The notes beneath the pieces were generated by a model. That model saw only the letters and a program-made list of their open reading frames with translations, was not told the DNA's origin and did no database searches. Position numbers and translations under genes: made by a program. DNA of 64,000 nucleotides from CAZHRC01 sp964533865 (GTDB taxonomy: Bacteria > Bacillota > Clostridia > Tissierellales > Peptoniphilaceae), in contig CAZHRC010000003.1 in assembly GCA_964533865.1 (NCBI GenBank), forward strand, positions 93,139 through 157,138, read 5' to 3'. Of this stretch, positions 35,301-44,232 are shown piece by piece (positions within the stretch are counted from its first letter, which is position 1; each line of letters begins with the position of its first letter).

Positions 35301-35726
35301 CTATAGCCTTTCAAAGCTACCGTTAATGGCGACTGTAAACAAATCCGCCGCGCCAATAATATAGTAGAAAACCGAACCAAAGGAAAATGCAAGAAGATAG
35401 ACGACTGCGTTTGCCATCAATAGAATTCCCCAAATCCGCCTTGCAAAAACTGGAAAGTTCCCTTTTTGAAAGGCGAAAAAAGCGTAGAGTCCGTAGGCAA
35501 TCGGGATCAACACCCCTTGGATCATGCGAAATACCTGTACCGCCGTATAATCCTGAATGCTGTATCCTCCGCCGTTTGCAGCATTCCATACTTCATAAGA
35601 CGCCGCATCCTTTGCCAACATCAGACTCTCTAGAGACTGCGCCATAACGATCACCGCACTAGCGACCAGTATCCAATACAGCCCTTTCTTCGGAAAATAT
35701 AACCCTTTCAATACCCTCTCCCTCAT
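35301..35726 (-). CDS. Small membrane protein in the sugar importer operon
   Basis: 141 residues with four hydrophobic segments (GLYWILVASAVIVMAQ, FRMIQGVLIPIAYGLYAFFAF, IWGILLMANAVVYLLAF, FYYIIGAADLFTVAI). No recognised family. It lies 13 bases before malF and after malE, so it is co-transcribed with the importer and may be an accessory membrane subunit. Confidence 0.75.
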   Translation of the reverse strand: MRERVLKGLYFPKKGLYWILVASAVIVMAQSLESLMLAKDAASYEVWNAANGGGYSIQDYTAVQVFRMIQGVLIPIAYGLYAFFAFQKGNFPVFARRIWGILLMANAVVYLLAFSFGSVFYYIIGAADLFTVAINGSFERL

Positions 35727-35751
35727 TTCTACTACTATCCCTATACAATAG

Positions 35752-35782
35752 GCCGACTCAAAACGTGTTGTTATGAGTCGGC
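35752..35782 (-). terminator. Intercistronic hairpin after the malE-type gene
   Basis: GCCGACTCA (35752-35760) pairs with TGAGTCGGC (35774-35782), no T tract. Position between binding protein and permease genes suggests transcript stabilisation giving more binding protein. Confidence 0.6.
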
Positions 35783-35813
35783 CACTAATGTCATTGCTTA
35801 TTGGATCACAACT

Positions 35814-37157
35814 TTAGAAATTGCCCATCATCGCTTCAAAAGACGCCTTCAATTCGCTATAGGCCGCTTCTGCGCTCTCTGGGTTCACCGAATTCCATGA
35901 AAGGACGGCATTTTTCCAAGTGTCCCAAACCTTGCCCCACTCAGTGAACAATGGTCGGGCAGGTGAATTGTTGTAAGAGTCAATCGTCGCCTTAATCACC
36001 GCTTTATCCACATCGCTCAAATCCGAAGCCGTATAGGTCTCAACCTTCACATTTTCTAAAACCTTTCCCGTCGCTTTGAAAAGATCTACTGCGTGTTCTG
36101 GATTAACCAACTCGGCGATAAGCGCTTCAGCTAATTGAACCTTCGCTTCATCTGCTTCCACTCGAGAGTTGATCGCCAAACCCCAGCCACCTTTCCAGTG
36201 GTTCAAAGGTTTACCGGCGACGGTAATCGCAGAGATGGGTAAAATCTCTAGATCCGTCCCGCCATTCGCCATTTCAGAAATCGATGCCGTACCCCATGGG
36301 CCGTCAAGTCTCATCGATGAAGGACCTCCGCTTTTAAAGGAGTCGTCAATGTATCCCAAACCTGCTTTTTCATCAAATAAGGGAGTACCCGCTTCTTTAT
36401 TGGCTTTCCAATAGTTGTAAATCGAAGTGATGGTCGCTTGTTTTTCCGGCGCAAGCTCTGCCCAAGCAGCTATCATATCGGAAAATAACTTGCCATCATC
36501 TTTCTTGCCCAGTAACTCGATGTGTGAAGAGTTGGTGACCGCCACGCCAAACCACGCATCAAACATCGGGATCAACACGTCATTGTATTTGACCTTGTCC
36601 AGTTCAACTGGTTGTGCGAGATCGATACCCGCTGCTTTAGCGTTGGCTTTGTTTGCAAACACGATCAGCGTTTCAATATTAAATGGAAACGCCAAGTATT
36701 CATCGCCGACCTTGAAGTTTCCACCAAGTCCGTCTTTGAAGTTGTCAAATCCGCCAAGTTTTTCAGCCAAACCCTCAGCATTTACCGCTCCTAGAACTTC
36801 GTTTTCCGACAGACTGTACAAACGGTCAGCCGGTATCGCAAAGACGTCGGCTACATCCGCATTCGATGCGTCGGTATTGGTGATAATGTCGATGTGATCA
36901 AATGCGCCAACCTCTTTAATCTCGATTTTTGCATCTGGGTTCTTAGCGACAACCCGTTCCACCGCTCCTTTGTAATAATCCATCCAAGCGGTTTCCGCTT
37001 GAACGGTAAGCTCTGCTGCAATGCCTTCCGTCTTTGGCGCTGCGACACCTTCCCCGGGAGTTTCCCCAGGCTTAGAGGCTGGTTTTGCTCCACCACCACA
37101 GGCTGCTAAGACCATTGCCAATGCAAGCAAGAGTGCTACTAGTGATCTTTTCTTCAT
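35814..37157 (-). CDS. Sugar-binding lipoprotein, MalE type
   Basis: 447-residue extracellular solute-binding protein family 1. Lipobox LAAC with Cys20, then a Gly/Pro linker and the SBP fold: AFPFNIETLIVFANK is the typical maltose-binding protein LPYNTEAL-like segment, and SMRLDGPWGTASI and GGWGLAINSRVEADE follow the MalE pattern. Delivers sugar to the permeases. First gene of the operon, with a palindrome between promoter and start. Confidence 0.92.
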   Translation of the reverse strand: MKKRSLVALLLALAMVLAACGGGAKPASKPGETPGEGVAAPKTEGIAAELTVQAETAWMDYYKGAVERVVAKNPDAKIEIKEVGAFDHIDIITNTDASNADVADVFAIPADRLYSLSENEVLGAVNAEGLAEKLGGFDNFKDGLGGNFKVGDEYLAFPFNIETLIVFANKANAKAAGIDLAQPVELDKVKYNDVLIPMFDAWFGVAVTNSSHIELLGKKDDGKLFSDMIAAWAELAPEKQATITSIYNYWKANKEAGTPLFDEKAGLGYIDDSFKSGGPSSMRLDGPWGTASISEMANGGTDLEILPISAITVAGKPLNHWKGGWGLAINSRVEADEAKVQLAEALIAELVNPEHAVDLFKATGKVLENVKVETYTASDLSDVDKAVIKATIDSYNNSPARPLFTEWGKVWDTWKNAVLSWNSVNPESAEAAYSELKASFEAMMGNF

Positions 37158-37176
37158 ATGACCCTCCTTCTATTTT

Positions 37177-37204
37177 GCGGTTAACCGCTCTCTATCTAAT
37201 TATA
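37177..37204 (-). promoter_or_regulatory. malE promoter -10 and perfect 12-bp palindrome
   Basis: TATAAT on the minus strand (37204-37199) gives +1 near 37192; GCGGTTAACCGC (37177-37188) would sit at about +4 to +15. This is a classic repressor position. Its centre is TTAA rather than CG, so it is not a typical LacI/CcpA site. A second TATAAT lies upstream near 37244. Confidence 0.55.
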
Positions 37205-37432
37205 CCCCATTTTTGATAAAAATAGCGTTTTCATTAAATTATAGCGGAAAGAGAGTGATCTTGAAAGATTACATCATAAGTTATGTGCCCCGTATAGCTT
37301 GTATATGACCAGCAATGCAATTGCATTAGCGTGGTATGAGATATGATACCACTTTAGCTTATGCTCACCAACCATAGGCGATCATACTCATTAAGGTAAC
37401 GCATACCTCCATCACCTTACTCCCTATCCTCA

Positions 37433-37693
37433 CTAGCTGATACGAGTGTCGTCCACAATTTTCCCATCAGATAGAACCACGCATCGCACACCTTCTTTGT
37501 GATGTCCTTCCCGTTGATGAGTTGCAATGACCCGTGTACCAATCTTTAGGATCTCTAATAATGCCTCAATACGTTTTTTATGCTCTCGTGTAGGTACTTT
37601 GGAGTAATAGTAGAGGAATCTCAATATTTGCGTAGACACTTTCTTCTTCCAATAATTCAGTCTTTGCGCGAAACCCTCTTTAAACAGTACATA
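37433..37693 (-). pseudogene. Remnant of a MacB/LolD-type ABC ATPase
   Basis: Three pieces of one ATPase survive. In one frame LLEEESVYANIEIPLLL, the Q-loop-proximal stretch of MacB-like ATPases, continues one frame over as REHKKRIEALLEILKIG. This joins directly to TRVIATHQREGHHKEG...VLSDGKIVDDTR, the H-loop and C-terminal end. The roughly 70-80 residues with signature and Walker B are missing and there is a frameshift, so the gene is dead. No Walker A region is found upstream within the remnant. Confidence 0.75.
37663..37683. repeat. Imperfect direct repeat, copy 1
   Basis: 21-bp block TTTGCGCGAAACCCTCTTTAA matching 19 of 21 bases at 39670-39690, about 2 kb away. The pair brackets the intact ATPase and the broken permease. 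Confidence 0.6.
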
Positions 37694-37757
37694 ACTTTTA
37701 AATCTCGAATCCTTTGTTTCGTCTCAGAACTTATTTTCTTTGCTGATCTGGAGTAGA

Positions 37758-38930
37758 TCAAAGGATCAGCTGCAATATTAAAATATATGCCAACGACCAG
37801 CTACACAGCCCCACAAAACACCCTGTCTTTATCCCGCGGCTCGTTATTTCATATCCTTTCGACTTTACCCCAAGATTTAAAAACCAAATTGCCACCGAAC
37901 TTGCAAATAGCACGATAAGCCAGTAGGGGAATAATTCTCTGACTAAATAACCTGAGCCTGGGAAAATTGCTACGAGGTAAAGGACCATGGTCTTCCCAAG
38001 GAATTTTGTCTTTTGCTTCATGATCTTCGCCATCGCCCTCGCTTCATAAAAGATGCTCATTCGATTTTTTTCGATTTTCCACAGCGCAACATACAGCCCG
38101 ATGCATTAAGCTACACTATATAGTGAAAGCACCACAATGATGACATTCTCTGGCTGGCCTTTCAAAAAAACCAAGTTCATATAAAAGGTTGCTACGACAA
38201 ACGGCAATAAGGATTTTCGAATCAAGTATCTCAAATTATAGTCAATCCATCCATTGTCAGTGATTCCTATGAGAAGGCGATTGCAACCATGGGTTTCTGC
38301 GAAGTCGTCACTACCAATCGCTCTCAAAAGCCAGATAGATAGTGTCATCAAGAGTCCTATGACCATAAAGTAACTAGGCGTCGAATACCCATGTGCTATC
38401 GCTAAAAGATCTATGCTCTTGATCTGATCTAACGCTACGAGAAAGCCAATGGACAATGTCATCTCGATGATTTTGGATGCGACTTTAAAGATGTTTTTCG
38501 ACAGTGCTTTCCGCAATACGATGATCCCAAAGAAGAAAAACACTAGGACTGACATGCTTAGAAGAAATAATGGCATTTGAACAGCGCTAAAAGGCATAAG
38601 AAAATACGCTGCGAAAAGCATGCTGATTACATAATTCTTGTACAAATAAATCTGATTGAGCTTCTCTTTATCTATGGTGCTGAAAAACACCGTTACTTGA
38701 CGTTTGCCACTTACATTTGAACTTGGAAAGATGCTGTTTTTTAAACTTAATAGGATAAACACCAGTTTAAGGGAGAGTAGTTCATTGTAATGGTCGATTC
38801 CATAGTTTACTAGAGGGATTACCGCCAAAACTCCAACGATAATAACCGTGAAGAGCAAGTGATCCCATAGTATTCTTATCTTAAATTTTTTTCGTAGTAA
38901 GTAAGCATTAAGCTTAAACATCGTCCGCAA
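37758..38930 (-). pseudogene. ABC exporter permease interrupted by an in-frame stop
   Basis: The reading frame from 38930 runs 274 residues, meets TAA at 38106-38108, and continues in the same frame without another stop to 37758, giving a predicted 389-390-residue membrane protein of normal size. Multiple hydrophobic segments on both sides (LLFTVIIVGVLAVIPLV; VLYLVAIFPGSGYLV). One base substitution explains it. Overlaps the ATPase gene by 17 bases, its obvious partner. I do not recognise the permease family beyond ABC-2-like. Confidence 0.75.
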
Positions 38931-39561
38931 AGATCTCCAACTCCAATTCTTGAATATTTCGTCGGTCTTGAATGTGTTTCGTTACGCTTCCTCGGTTTAA
39001 AATATAAAATTCATCACAAAGATCAGCTAGGGTATCGAGTATGTGAGACGATATTAAAACACAGGCACGCTCCGATAGCATTCTTACTTGCTTCTTTAAC
39101 TCAAAGATGTAGTGGATGTCAATACTGTTGAAAGGTTCATCGAGTAAAAGTAGCTTATCATTCCGGACAAATATCGGAGCCAGAGAAATTTTTTTTCGCA
39201 TGCCTTGAGACAAATCACCGATGAGTGCCTTTGACTTGTCTGTCAAGTCTAATCGTTCCAGTAAATCCGTTGCAATAAAAGCCGTTTCATTGTAAGTGGT
39301 GATTAAGTTAAGAAATTCTTCCACGGTCAAAAAACCGTAAGCTTCTAAGTCTGATGGAATATACAAGATATCACCACTATTAAAGCCTTCGAGTTTCATT
39401 CCATCACTCGCCTTGAGTTCACCGGAAATGCACGACATCAATGTCGTTTTACCTGCCCCGTTTTCACCGATGAGCCCTATGACATTTCCACGAGGAAAAG
39501 TCATATGCTCTACGCACAGATCAAAAGAATCGTATTGGTGTCTTAAATAGGATAATTCCAT
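38914..39561 (-). CDS. ABC transporter ATP-binding protein, small exporter type
   Basis: 215-residue ATPase with all motifs: Walker A GENGAGKT (32-39), signature LSQGMRKKISL, Walker B LLLLDEPFNSID, and H-loop ISSHILD. N-terminus MELSYLRHQYDSFDL is shorter than average but complete. It overlaps the broken permease gene, so its transporter is probably inactive unless the stop is suppressed. The region looks richer in A+T than its surroundings, hinting at acquisition. Confidence 0.85.
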   Translation of the reverse strand: MELSYLRHQYDSFDLCVEHMTFPRGNVIGLIGENGAGKTTLMSCISGELKASDGMKLEGFNSGDILYIPSDLEAYGFLTVEEFLNLITTYNETAFIATDLLERLDLTDKSKALIGDLSQGMRKKISLAPIFVRNDKLLLLDEPFNSIDIHYIFELKKQVRMLSERACVLISSHILDTLADLCDEFYILNRGSVTKHIQDRRNIQELELEIFADDV

Positions 39562-39669
39562 ATCTCCTCCTTTTTGTAGTTGGATAAAGCAACTACCTCG
39601 CTACTCTGCCCGAAGTATCATCTCTCTACCTTTTAATACTTTATCATATTCCCTTCGTATTATTGCAAC

Positions 39670-39690
39670 TTTGCACAAAACCCTCTTTAA
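39670..39690. repeat. Imperfect direct repeat, copy 2
   Basis: TTTGCACAAAACCCTCTTTAA, 19/21 with 37663-37683. It is also inside a GCAACTT/AAGTTGC inverted repeat (39665-39695) upstream of the ATPase gene. Confidence 0.6.
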
Positions 39691-39844
39691 GTTGCACGAA
39701 ATCACTAAAATGCTACTCGGTTAACTGCTCACCCTCTACCATCCCTTTTTCTATTCCCACTCTCGCTCATTCGATTATTTCACCTATCCTTGATAAAATG
39801 AAACAAACCCCTATCCTTCTGCGTATATACTAGTAGAACCTAAA

Positions 39845-39991
39845 ATGCGAGGTGCTTATGAGCGAACTTCAGTGGATCAAAAAATACAACGTCATCAAAG
39901 CGCTCGTGAAGCCGATTGGTTGGTGCGCCGTTATTACGACGAAATCTACGTGTACTGCTGGCGCCAAATGGTGCAGGCAAAACGACGTTGA
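39845..39991 (+). pseudogene. N-terminal remnant of an ECF sigma factor
   Basis: Open frame of 48 residues from ATG 39845. Its second half, READWLVRRYYDEIYVYCWRQM, is the region 2.1/2.2 start of ECF sigma factors (pattern Y-x2-I-Y-x-Y-C). Immediately after QM the sequence becomes an ABC ATPase Walker A in another frame, so the remaining sigma domains are gone. A preceding plus-strand promoter would still drive it. Confidence 0.7.
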
Positions 39992-40722
39992 TCAAGCTTA
40001 TCGCCACCCTACTGTTTCCCAACAAGGGGGAAATCCTATGGGAAGGCTCTGATATTTTCGATCTCAACGAAGCTTATCGCGATATTTTAGGTTATTTGCC
40101 CCAGGAGTTTGGCTATTACAAGAACTACTCGCCTCGGCAATTTCTCAATTACCTCGCTGCTTTAAAAGACATTGACCCCAAGATCACCAAAAACCGTATC
40201 GCTACCCTGTTAGCTATGGTAGGGCTTAGTGATGTGAGCGATAAGAAAATGAAGCAATTCTCCGGTGGCATGATCCAGCGGGTGGGTATCGCTCAAGCGA
40301 TGTTAAACGATCCCAAACTTCTGATCCTTGACGAGCCAACTGCTGGTCTCGACCCCAAGGAGCGGGTGCGTTTTCGAAATATTATCCATCAGTTGGCAAA
40401 GGATAGAATCGTCATTTTATCCACCCACATCGTCTCCGATATCGAATCCATTGCGGACCAGGTGATCTTGCTCAAAGACAGAAAAGTTTACTGTTGCAAA
40501 CCACCGATGGCGATTTGTGCCATGCTCCACGGCAAGGTGTTTGAAATCCCCGCCACTGCTGCGCTGCCCGTCGGCGGAATGGCCCTCAGTGAACGCCAGA
40601 CGGAATCGGGTGCGGTATGGCGTATCGCTTCTGAAACGCCTCCTGTCGGCGCGACCACACTCTCCCCTTCTTTGGAGGACGCTTTTCTCTATATCTATAG
40701 GGATGAAGCGAGCATCCCATGA
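39916..40722 (+). pseudogene. ABC ATPase lacking its N-terminal strands, fused to the sigma remnant
   Basis: Homology to ABC-2 exporter ATPases begins abruptly at LLAPNGAGKTT (about 39955) and is intact afterwards: Q-loop YLPQEFG, signature FSGGMIQRVGIAQAM, Walker B LLILDEPTAGLDP, H-loop STHIVSD. The residues before it (from a possible TTG at 39916) are sigma-factor DNA read in the wrong frame, so the first 30-odd residues (beta strands and A-loop) are lost. Its stop overlaps the next permease (ATGA). Probably non-functional, although Walker A itself survives. Confidence 0.75.
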
Positions 40723-41870
40723 GAATCTTCAGAGAAGAGCTGAAAAAACTTGTGACGACGCCGATGATCTGGATTTTTGTCGCCCTTAGCCTCGCTTTAA
40801 ATGCCTTTTGGATTTTTGGCTTCACCGCCTATTCCAATATGCCCTCTTATGTCGACTACTTATCTCATACCTTTGCTCAAACCGGGGTCCATATGGGGTT
40901 GGATTTTGATGAAAGGCTCGCGACTACGCCCGATCACCTTTACAAAGAAGCCCTCGTCTCCCAAACCAAGGGCGCGGTGCCTTCTTTTACAGTGTCGGAT
41001 GCCTCGGAGGCTGCGACAATGATCAACGAACTGACGCGCTATGACGAAAGTCTATCTCCGCTAATCGCATCCAAGTACCATTGGATGGAGCCTGCTATCG
41101 AGCGCTTGGTCCAGATCGATGCCAGCATGGACGTCTACGCCGTCGTTCTTTCAACGGATCTTCACCGCAATTTATTTGGCACTCTGTTAGGGAGTATTTT
41201 TGTGGAGAGCATCTTGCTAACCGTCCTTATCGTCCTCTACGCCCTCGGCTACGAAACCGTTCAGCGAACCCATCTTACGGTCTACGCCAGCAAGGCGGGC
41301 AGAGTCGTCCATCGGGCAAAAATCGCTGCTGCCACTCTATTTAGTATGGGACTCTACGCGGGCTTAACCCTGGCAAGCTTAGGTCTCTACTTTAGCCAAT
41401 GGGACTACTCTGGGCTGTGGCACTCCAATGTGGCCAGCCAGTTCAATGTCCTCACCTACTTTTTAGTGTCCTTTCCTTTTTGGACTTGGACCCCCTTCAC
41501 CTTATTGGGCTATATGGTGGCGACCCTCATTTTGATCGGGATCATCCTCATCGTGTTTTCGCTATTTGGTTCTGTGTTTGGTCAATTGATCTCAAATACG
41601 TATTTGAGTTTCATCGCCTTTTTTGCTGTCGCCTTCGGATCCTTTGCCCTAACTTACGTGTTATTCGACTTAGGCCAAGGCGTCTTGGGGCTACTGACGA
41701 ACCTCTTGCCCGTCCAACGGGTTCTTCTATCTACTCAATGGTTCACCCATATGGGTCCCAACTCCTTTTTGCCCTGGCACGAAACCATTGCAACCTTTTT
41801 TAACCTCTTTCTATTTGCTCTATTATCCCACTTTGCCGCAGAGTATTTTGCGAGAAAGGATATCCTATGA
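40719..41870 (+). CDS. ABC-2 type permease subunit 1
   Basis: 383-residue membrane protein: one N-terminal helix (MIWIFVALSLALNAFWIFGFTAY), a soluble extracytoplasmic segment of about 140 residues, then five or six helices (from SIFVESILLTVLIVLYALGY). This is the ABC-2 exporter architecture. Sequence is intact. Start overlaps the ATPase stop (ATGA) and its stop overlaps the next permease, so the three form a tight operon. Natural partner ATPase is truncated. Confidence 0.8.
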   Translation: MRIFREELKKLVTTPMIWIFVALSLALNAFWIFGFTAYSNMPSYVDYLSHTFAQTGVHMGLDFDERLATTPDHLYKEALVSQTKGAVPSFTVSDASEAATMINELTRYDESLSPLIASKYHWMEPAIERLVQIDASMDVYAVVLSTDLHRNLFGTLLGSIFVESILLTVLIVLYALGYETVQRTHLTVYASKAGRVVHRAKIAAATLFSMGLYAGLTLASLGLYFSQWDYSGLWHSNVASQFNVLTYFLVSFPFWTWTPFTLLGYMVATLILIGIILIVFSLFGSVFGQLISNTYLSFIAFFAVAFGSFALTYVLFDLGQGVLGLLTNLLPVQRVLLSTQWFTHMGPNSFLPWHETIATFFNLFLFALLSHFAAEYFARKDIL

Positions 41871-43030
41871 GACTGCTAAAATGGGAATTGAAAAAAATAT
41901 GGCGACCGGGAATTCTTCTTGGTATAGCTATCATTTCTGCAATCTATGGCTATTTGTTTATTTCTTATACCATTGAAAGCTACAACGATCCTCGAAACCA
42001 AAAAAATGGGTACACACACATCTTAAACTGGTCTGCAAAATACGGTACCACCATGGATGATGCGGAGCGAGCCGATGCCGAGTTGGAGCTACCGATTATC
42101 ATCGCTAAAATAGACGATTTTATCAAAAACGACGAACGGTTTTCCAAAGTTGGCGTTTATTCCTATGAAGATTGGAGAGCTTATAACCCAGAGGAAGAGC
42201 ACACTAAGGAGGAGTCTCGTATCCGTTGGATCATACTTGATGAGGAGACGAATTTCTTAGGATTTCAACTTCAAAATCTAGAAAATAGCCTGAAACTTTA
42301 CGACTCGCGCTACAACTACACCCTCATCCATTATCCATCAGGTATGCAAGGGAAACGCGCCTCGGAAGTCGTTGAACAGAACCTATTAGCCGGCATCTTC
42401 CCTTCCTATGTCTTTGACTATAGGGAAGGATTTATCACTTACGGAATGAACCTGATGTTATTGAGCCTGATCATCTTTCTCGCGCCGCCGATCGTGCGCG
42501 ATCACCTCCAAAAAATGCCCTCCCTCCAATGGTCCACCCATAGAGGACGAAGCATGTTGAAGGCTCAATTTATCGCGATAATGGTTTCTGGCGCTCTCCT
42601 CGCTCTATTTCAAATCGTTGTGCTCTCCGCCGCCTACGCCACCGTCGGCACCCAAGTCCTGTGGCACAATCCCATCATGAGTTTCGCTGCACTATCTATT
42701 TTTTGGCTAAACCTCACCTATGGCCAATACTTGATCGCTACAGTGCTCTGCGCCTTTTGCCTCGCTTTGATCACATCGGCTGTCGCGTTTTTACTCTCAC
42801 GATACAGCAGCAACTACATCTCCTTGATATTGAAAGGGATCTCCGCTTACTTCGTCCTCAACGCCCTATCGCGAAACACTCTCAACAAGCTTATGCAATT
42901 CCAGTATTATTTTGGTCACAATGTGGATGTTCCTTTTCTCGAACTGTGGATATTGCTCGGGGTTGCCGCGGTCGTTTGCATAGGTTGCCTCTGGACGTTA
43001 AAAAGAGAAAAGCGCCTCCAGTTGGAGTAG
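41867..43030 (+). CDS. ABC-2 type permease subunit 2
   Basis: 387 residues with the same layout as its neighbour: N-terminal helix (ILLGIAIISAIYGYLFISYTI), charged extracytoplasmic region of about 160 residues, then about six helices including the LSRYSSNYISLILKGISAYFVLNAL segment. Intact. Forms a heteromeric permease pair with the preceding gene. Substrate unknown. Confidence 0.8.
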   Translation: MRLLKWELKKIWRPGILLGIAIISAIYGYLFISYTIESYNDPRNQKNGYTHILNWSAKYGTTMDDAERADAELELPIIIAKIDDFIKNDERFSKVGVYSYEDWRAYNPEEEHTKEESRIRWIILDEETNFLGFQLQNLENSLKLYDSRYNYTLIHYPSGMQGKRASEVVEQNLLAGIFPSYVFDYREGFITYGMNLMLLSLIIFLAPPIVRDHLQKMPSLQWSTHRGRSMLKAQFIAIMVSGALLALFQIVVLSAAYATVGTQVLWHNPIMSFAALSIFWLNLTYGQYLIATVLCAFCLALITSAVAFLLSRYSSNYISLILKGISAYFVLNALSRNTLNKLMQFQYYFGHNVDVPFLELWILLGVAAVVCIGCLWTLKREKRLQLE

Positions 43031-43108
43031 ATCTTGATCATGCCTTTTTATAACCAAAACCCTAAGGTTATCCCTTTTGGCAACGCAACGTCGCACGCTC
43101 TATTTTAT

Positions 43109-43144
43109 GAAAGCCAACCGCTAGTTCGCGGTTGGCTTCTTTTA
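43109..43144. terminator. Bidirectional terminator between ABC permeases and DUF951 gene
   Basis: AAGCCAACCGC (43111-43121) and GCGGTTGGCTT (43128-43138) with a 6-nt loop; T-rich on the right, A-rich on the left. A weaker ATAACC/GGTTAT hairpin precedes it near 43050-43070. Confidence 0.85.
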
Positions 43145-43163
43145 CATCTTATGCTGAGTCTCG

Positions 43164-43391
43164 TTATTCCTCTGGTGGCTCGTAATGGACGATGCTGATC
43201 CATTTGCCCTCCGGAGTTTGGATTTTGCGTATGCGCTTGTCGAACTCCAACCGCGTGAGCCAAACCTGCTTGCCACAACCGGTGCACTTGAGTTTAATAT
43301 CGACTCCCGTGCGTTCGATCTCCCAGTCGTTGGTGCCACAGGGATGGCCTTTTTTCAAGGTGATACGATCACCGACTCTGTATTTACTCAT
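43164..43391 (-). CDS. DUF951 family small protein
   Basis: 75 residues from the ATG at 43389-43391 (GAGGT upstream). Matches the DUF951 pattern: VGDRITLKKGHPCGTNDWEI and IKLKCTGCGKQVWLTR, with C18, C36, C39 likely binding zinc. Function unknown; the fold resembles small nucleic-acid-binding OB/zinc proteins. Overlaps the mscS stop by 8 bases, so the two are coupled. Confidence 0.9.
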   Translation of the reverse strand: MSKYRVGDRITLKKGHPCGTNDWEIERTGVDIKLKCTGCGKQVWLTRLEFDKRIRKIQTPEGKWISIVHYEPPEE

Positions 43392-44232
43392 AGCTAACCT
43401 CCTCGGAAGCTGGGGTGTTGCCTTTGGATAGGTTGATGCCACGATCAGCGCACTCTTTTAGGAGCGCCTCCCGCAGTGCCCGTTGAGTTTTCCACTGATC
43501 ACCCGCTCGTGTGGTGGCGGTGATGTTTACAGTGTAACTGAACTCACCTGTCGCCGTAACCCCTTGGACCGTTGGTACTGCCAATAGTCCGTTTTCGCCT
43601 TCAAACCCTTTCGATACGGTCTCGACGACTGCTCTCACTTGCTCCATAGTGACATCATAAGGGATGCGCAGTTGGACGTCGGCTTTTTGAGGGCCCTTTG
43701 AGGCGTTGACCACAGTGGTGATGGTGCCGTTTGGAATGAGATACAATGAACCTGCATAATCTCGGATTTTAGTGATCCTAAGGCCGATCTCTTCAACGGT
43801 GCCGGTAAGATTGCTAACGGTGATAAAATCGCCCACATTGTACTGGTTTTCCATGAGAATGAAAGCGCCTGAGATAATATCCTTCACCAATGATTGGGCA
43901 CCAAAGGCAAGAGCGATACCTCCAACCCCTGCTGTGGCGATGATGGATGTGGTGTTGATACCAAAAAGATCCAGAATGATCACAGCTGCGATAAAATAGC
44001 CCAAGTATTTAAGAGTGTTGCCGATGACCAGAGAAATGGTCGTCACTTTTTTCTTGTCCACCACCGTGGGAAGTTTGCGGTCAATGGCCATGCGGATCCC
44101 CTTGTTGATGACCTTGACGATCATCGTGGTCAACATCAAAACAATCATGGCATAGGTAAGCTTTCCCAGTAGATTGAGCTGGCCCTTTTCCGTTAGAAAA
44201 GGGGTGAGTAACAAGTCATAGATCTCTTTCAT
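43384..44232 (-). CDS. mscS: Small-conductance mechanosensitive channel
   Basis: 282 residues: three N-terminal membrane helices, the pore-lining TM3 with GVGGIALAFGAQSLVKDIISG, then the MscS beta domain (YNVGDFITVSNLTGTVEEIGLRITKIRDYAGSLYLIPNG) and alpha/beta vestibule. Releases solutes on hypo-osmotic shock. Start overlaps the DUF5711 gene stop (ATGA). Confidence 0.93.
   Translation of the reverse strand: MKEIYDLLLTPFLTEKGQLNLLGKLTYAMIVLMLTTMIVKVINKGIRMAIDRKLPTVVDKKKVTTISLVIGNTLKYLGYFIAAVIILDLFGINTTSIIATAGVGGIALAFGAQSLVKDIISGAFILMENQYNVGDFITVSNLTGTVEEIGLRITKIRDYAGSLYLIPNGTITTVVNASKGPQKADVQLRIPYDVTMEQVRAVVETVSKGFEGENGLLAVPTVQGVTATGEFSYTVNITATTRAGDQWKTQRALREALLKECADRGINLSKGNTPASEEVSYE

Noticed and set aside
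37177..37188. LacI/MalR or CcpA (cre) operator
   Set aside because: The palindrome lacks the central CG and the flanking consensus of LacI-family sites.
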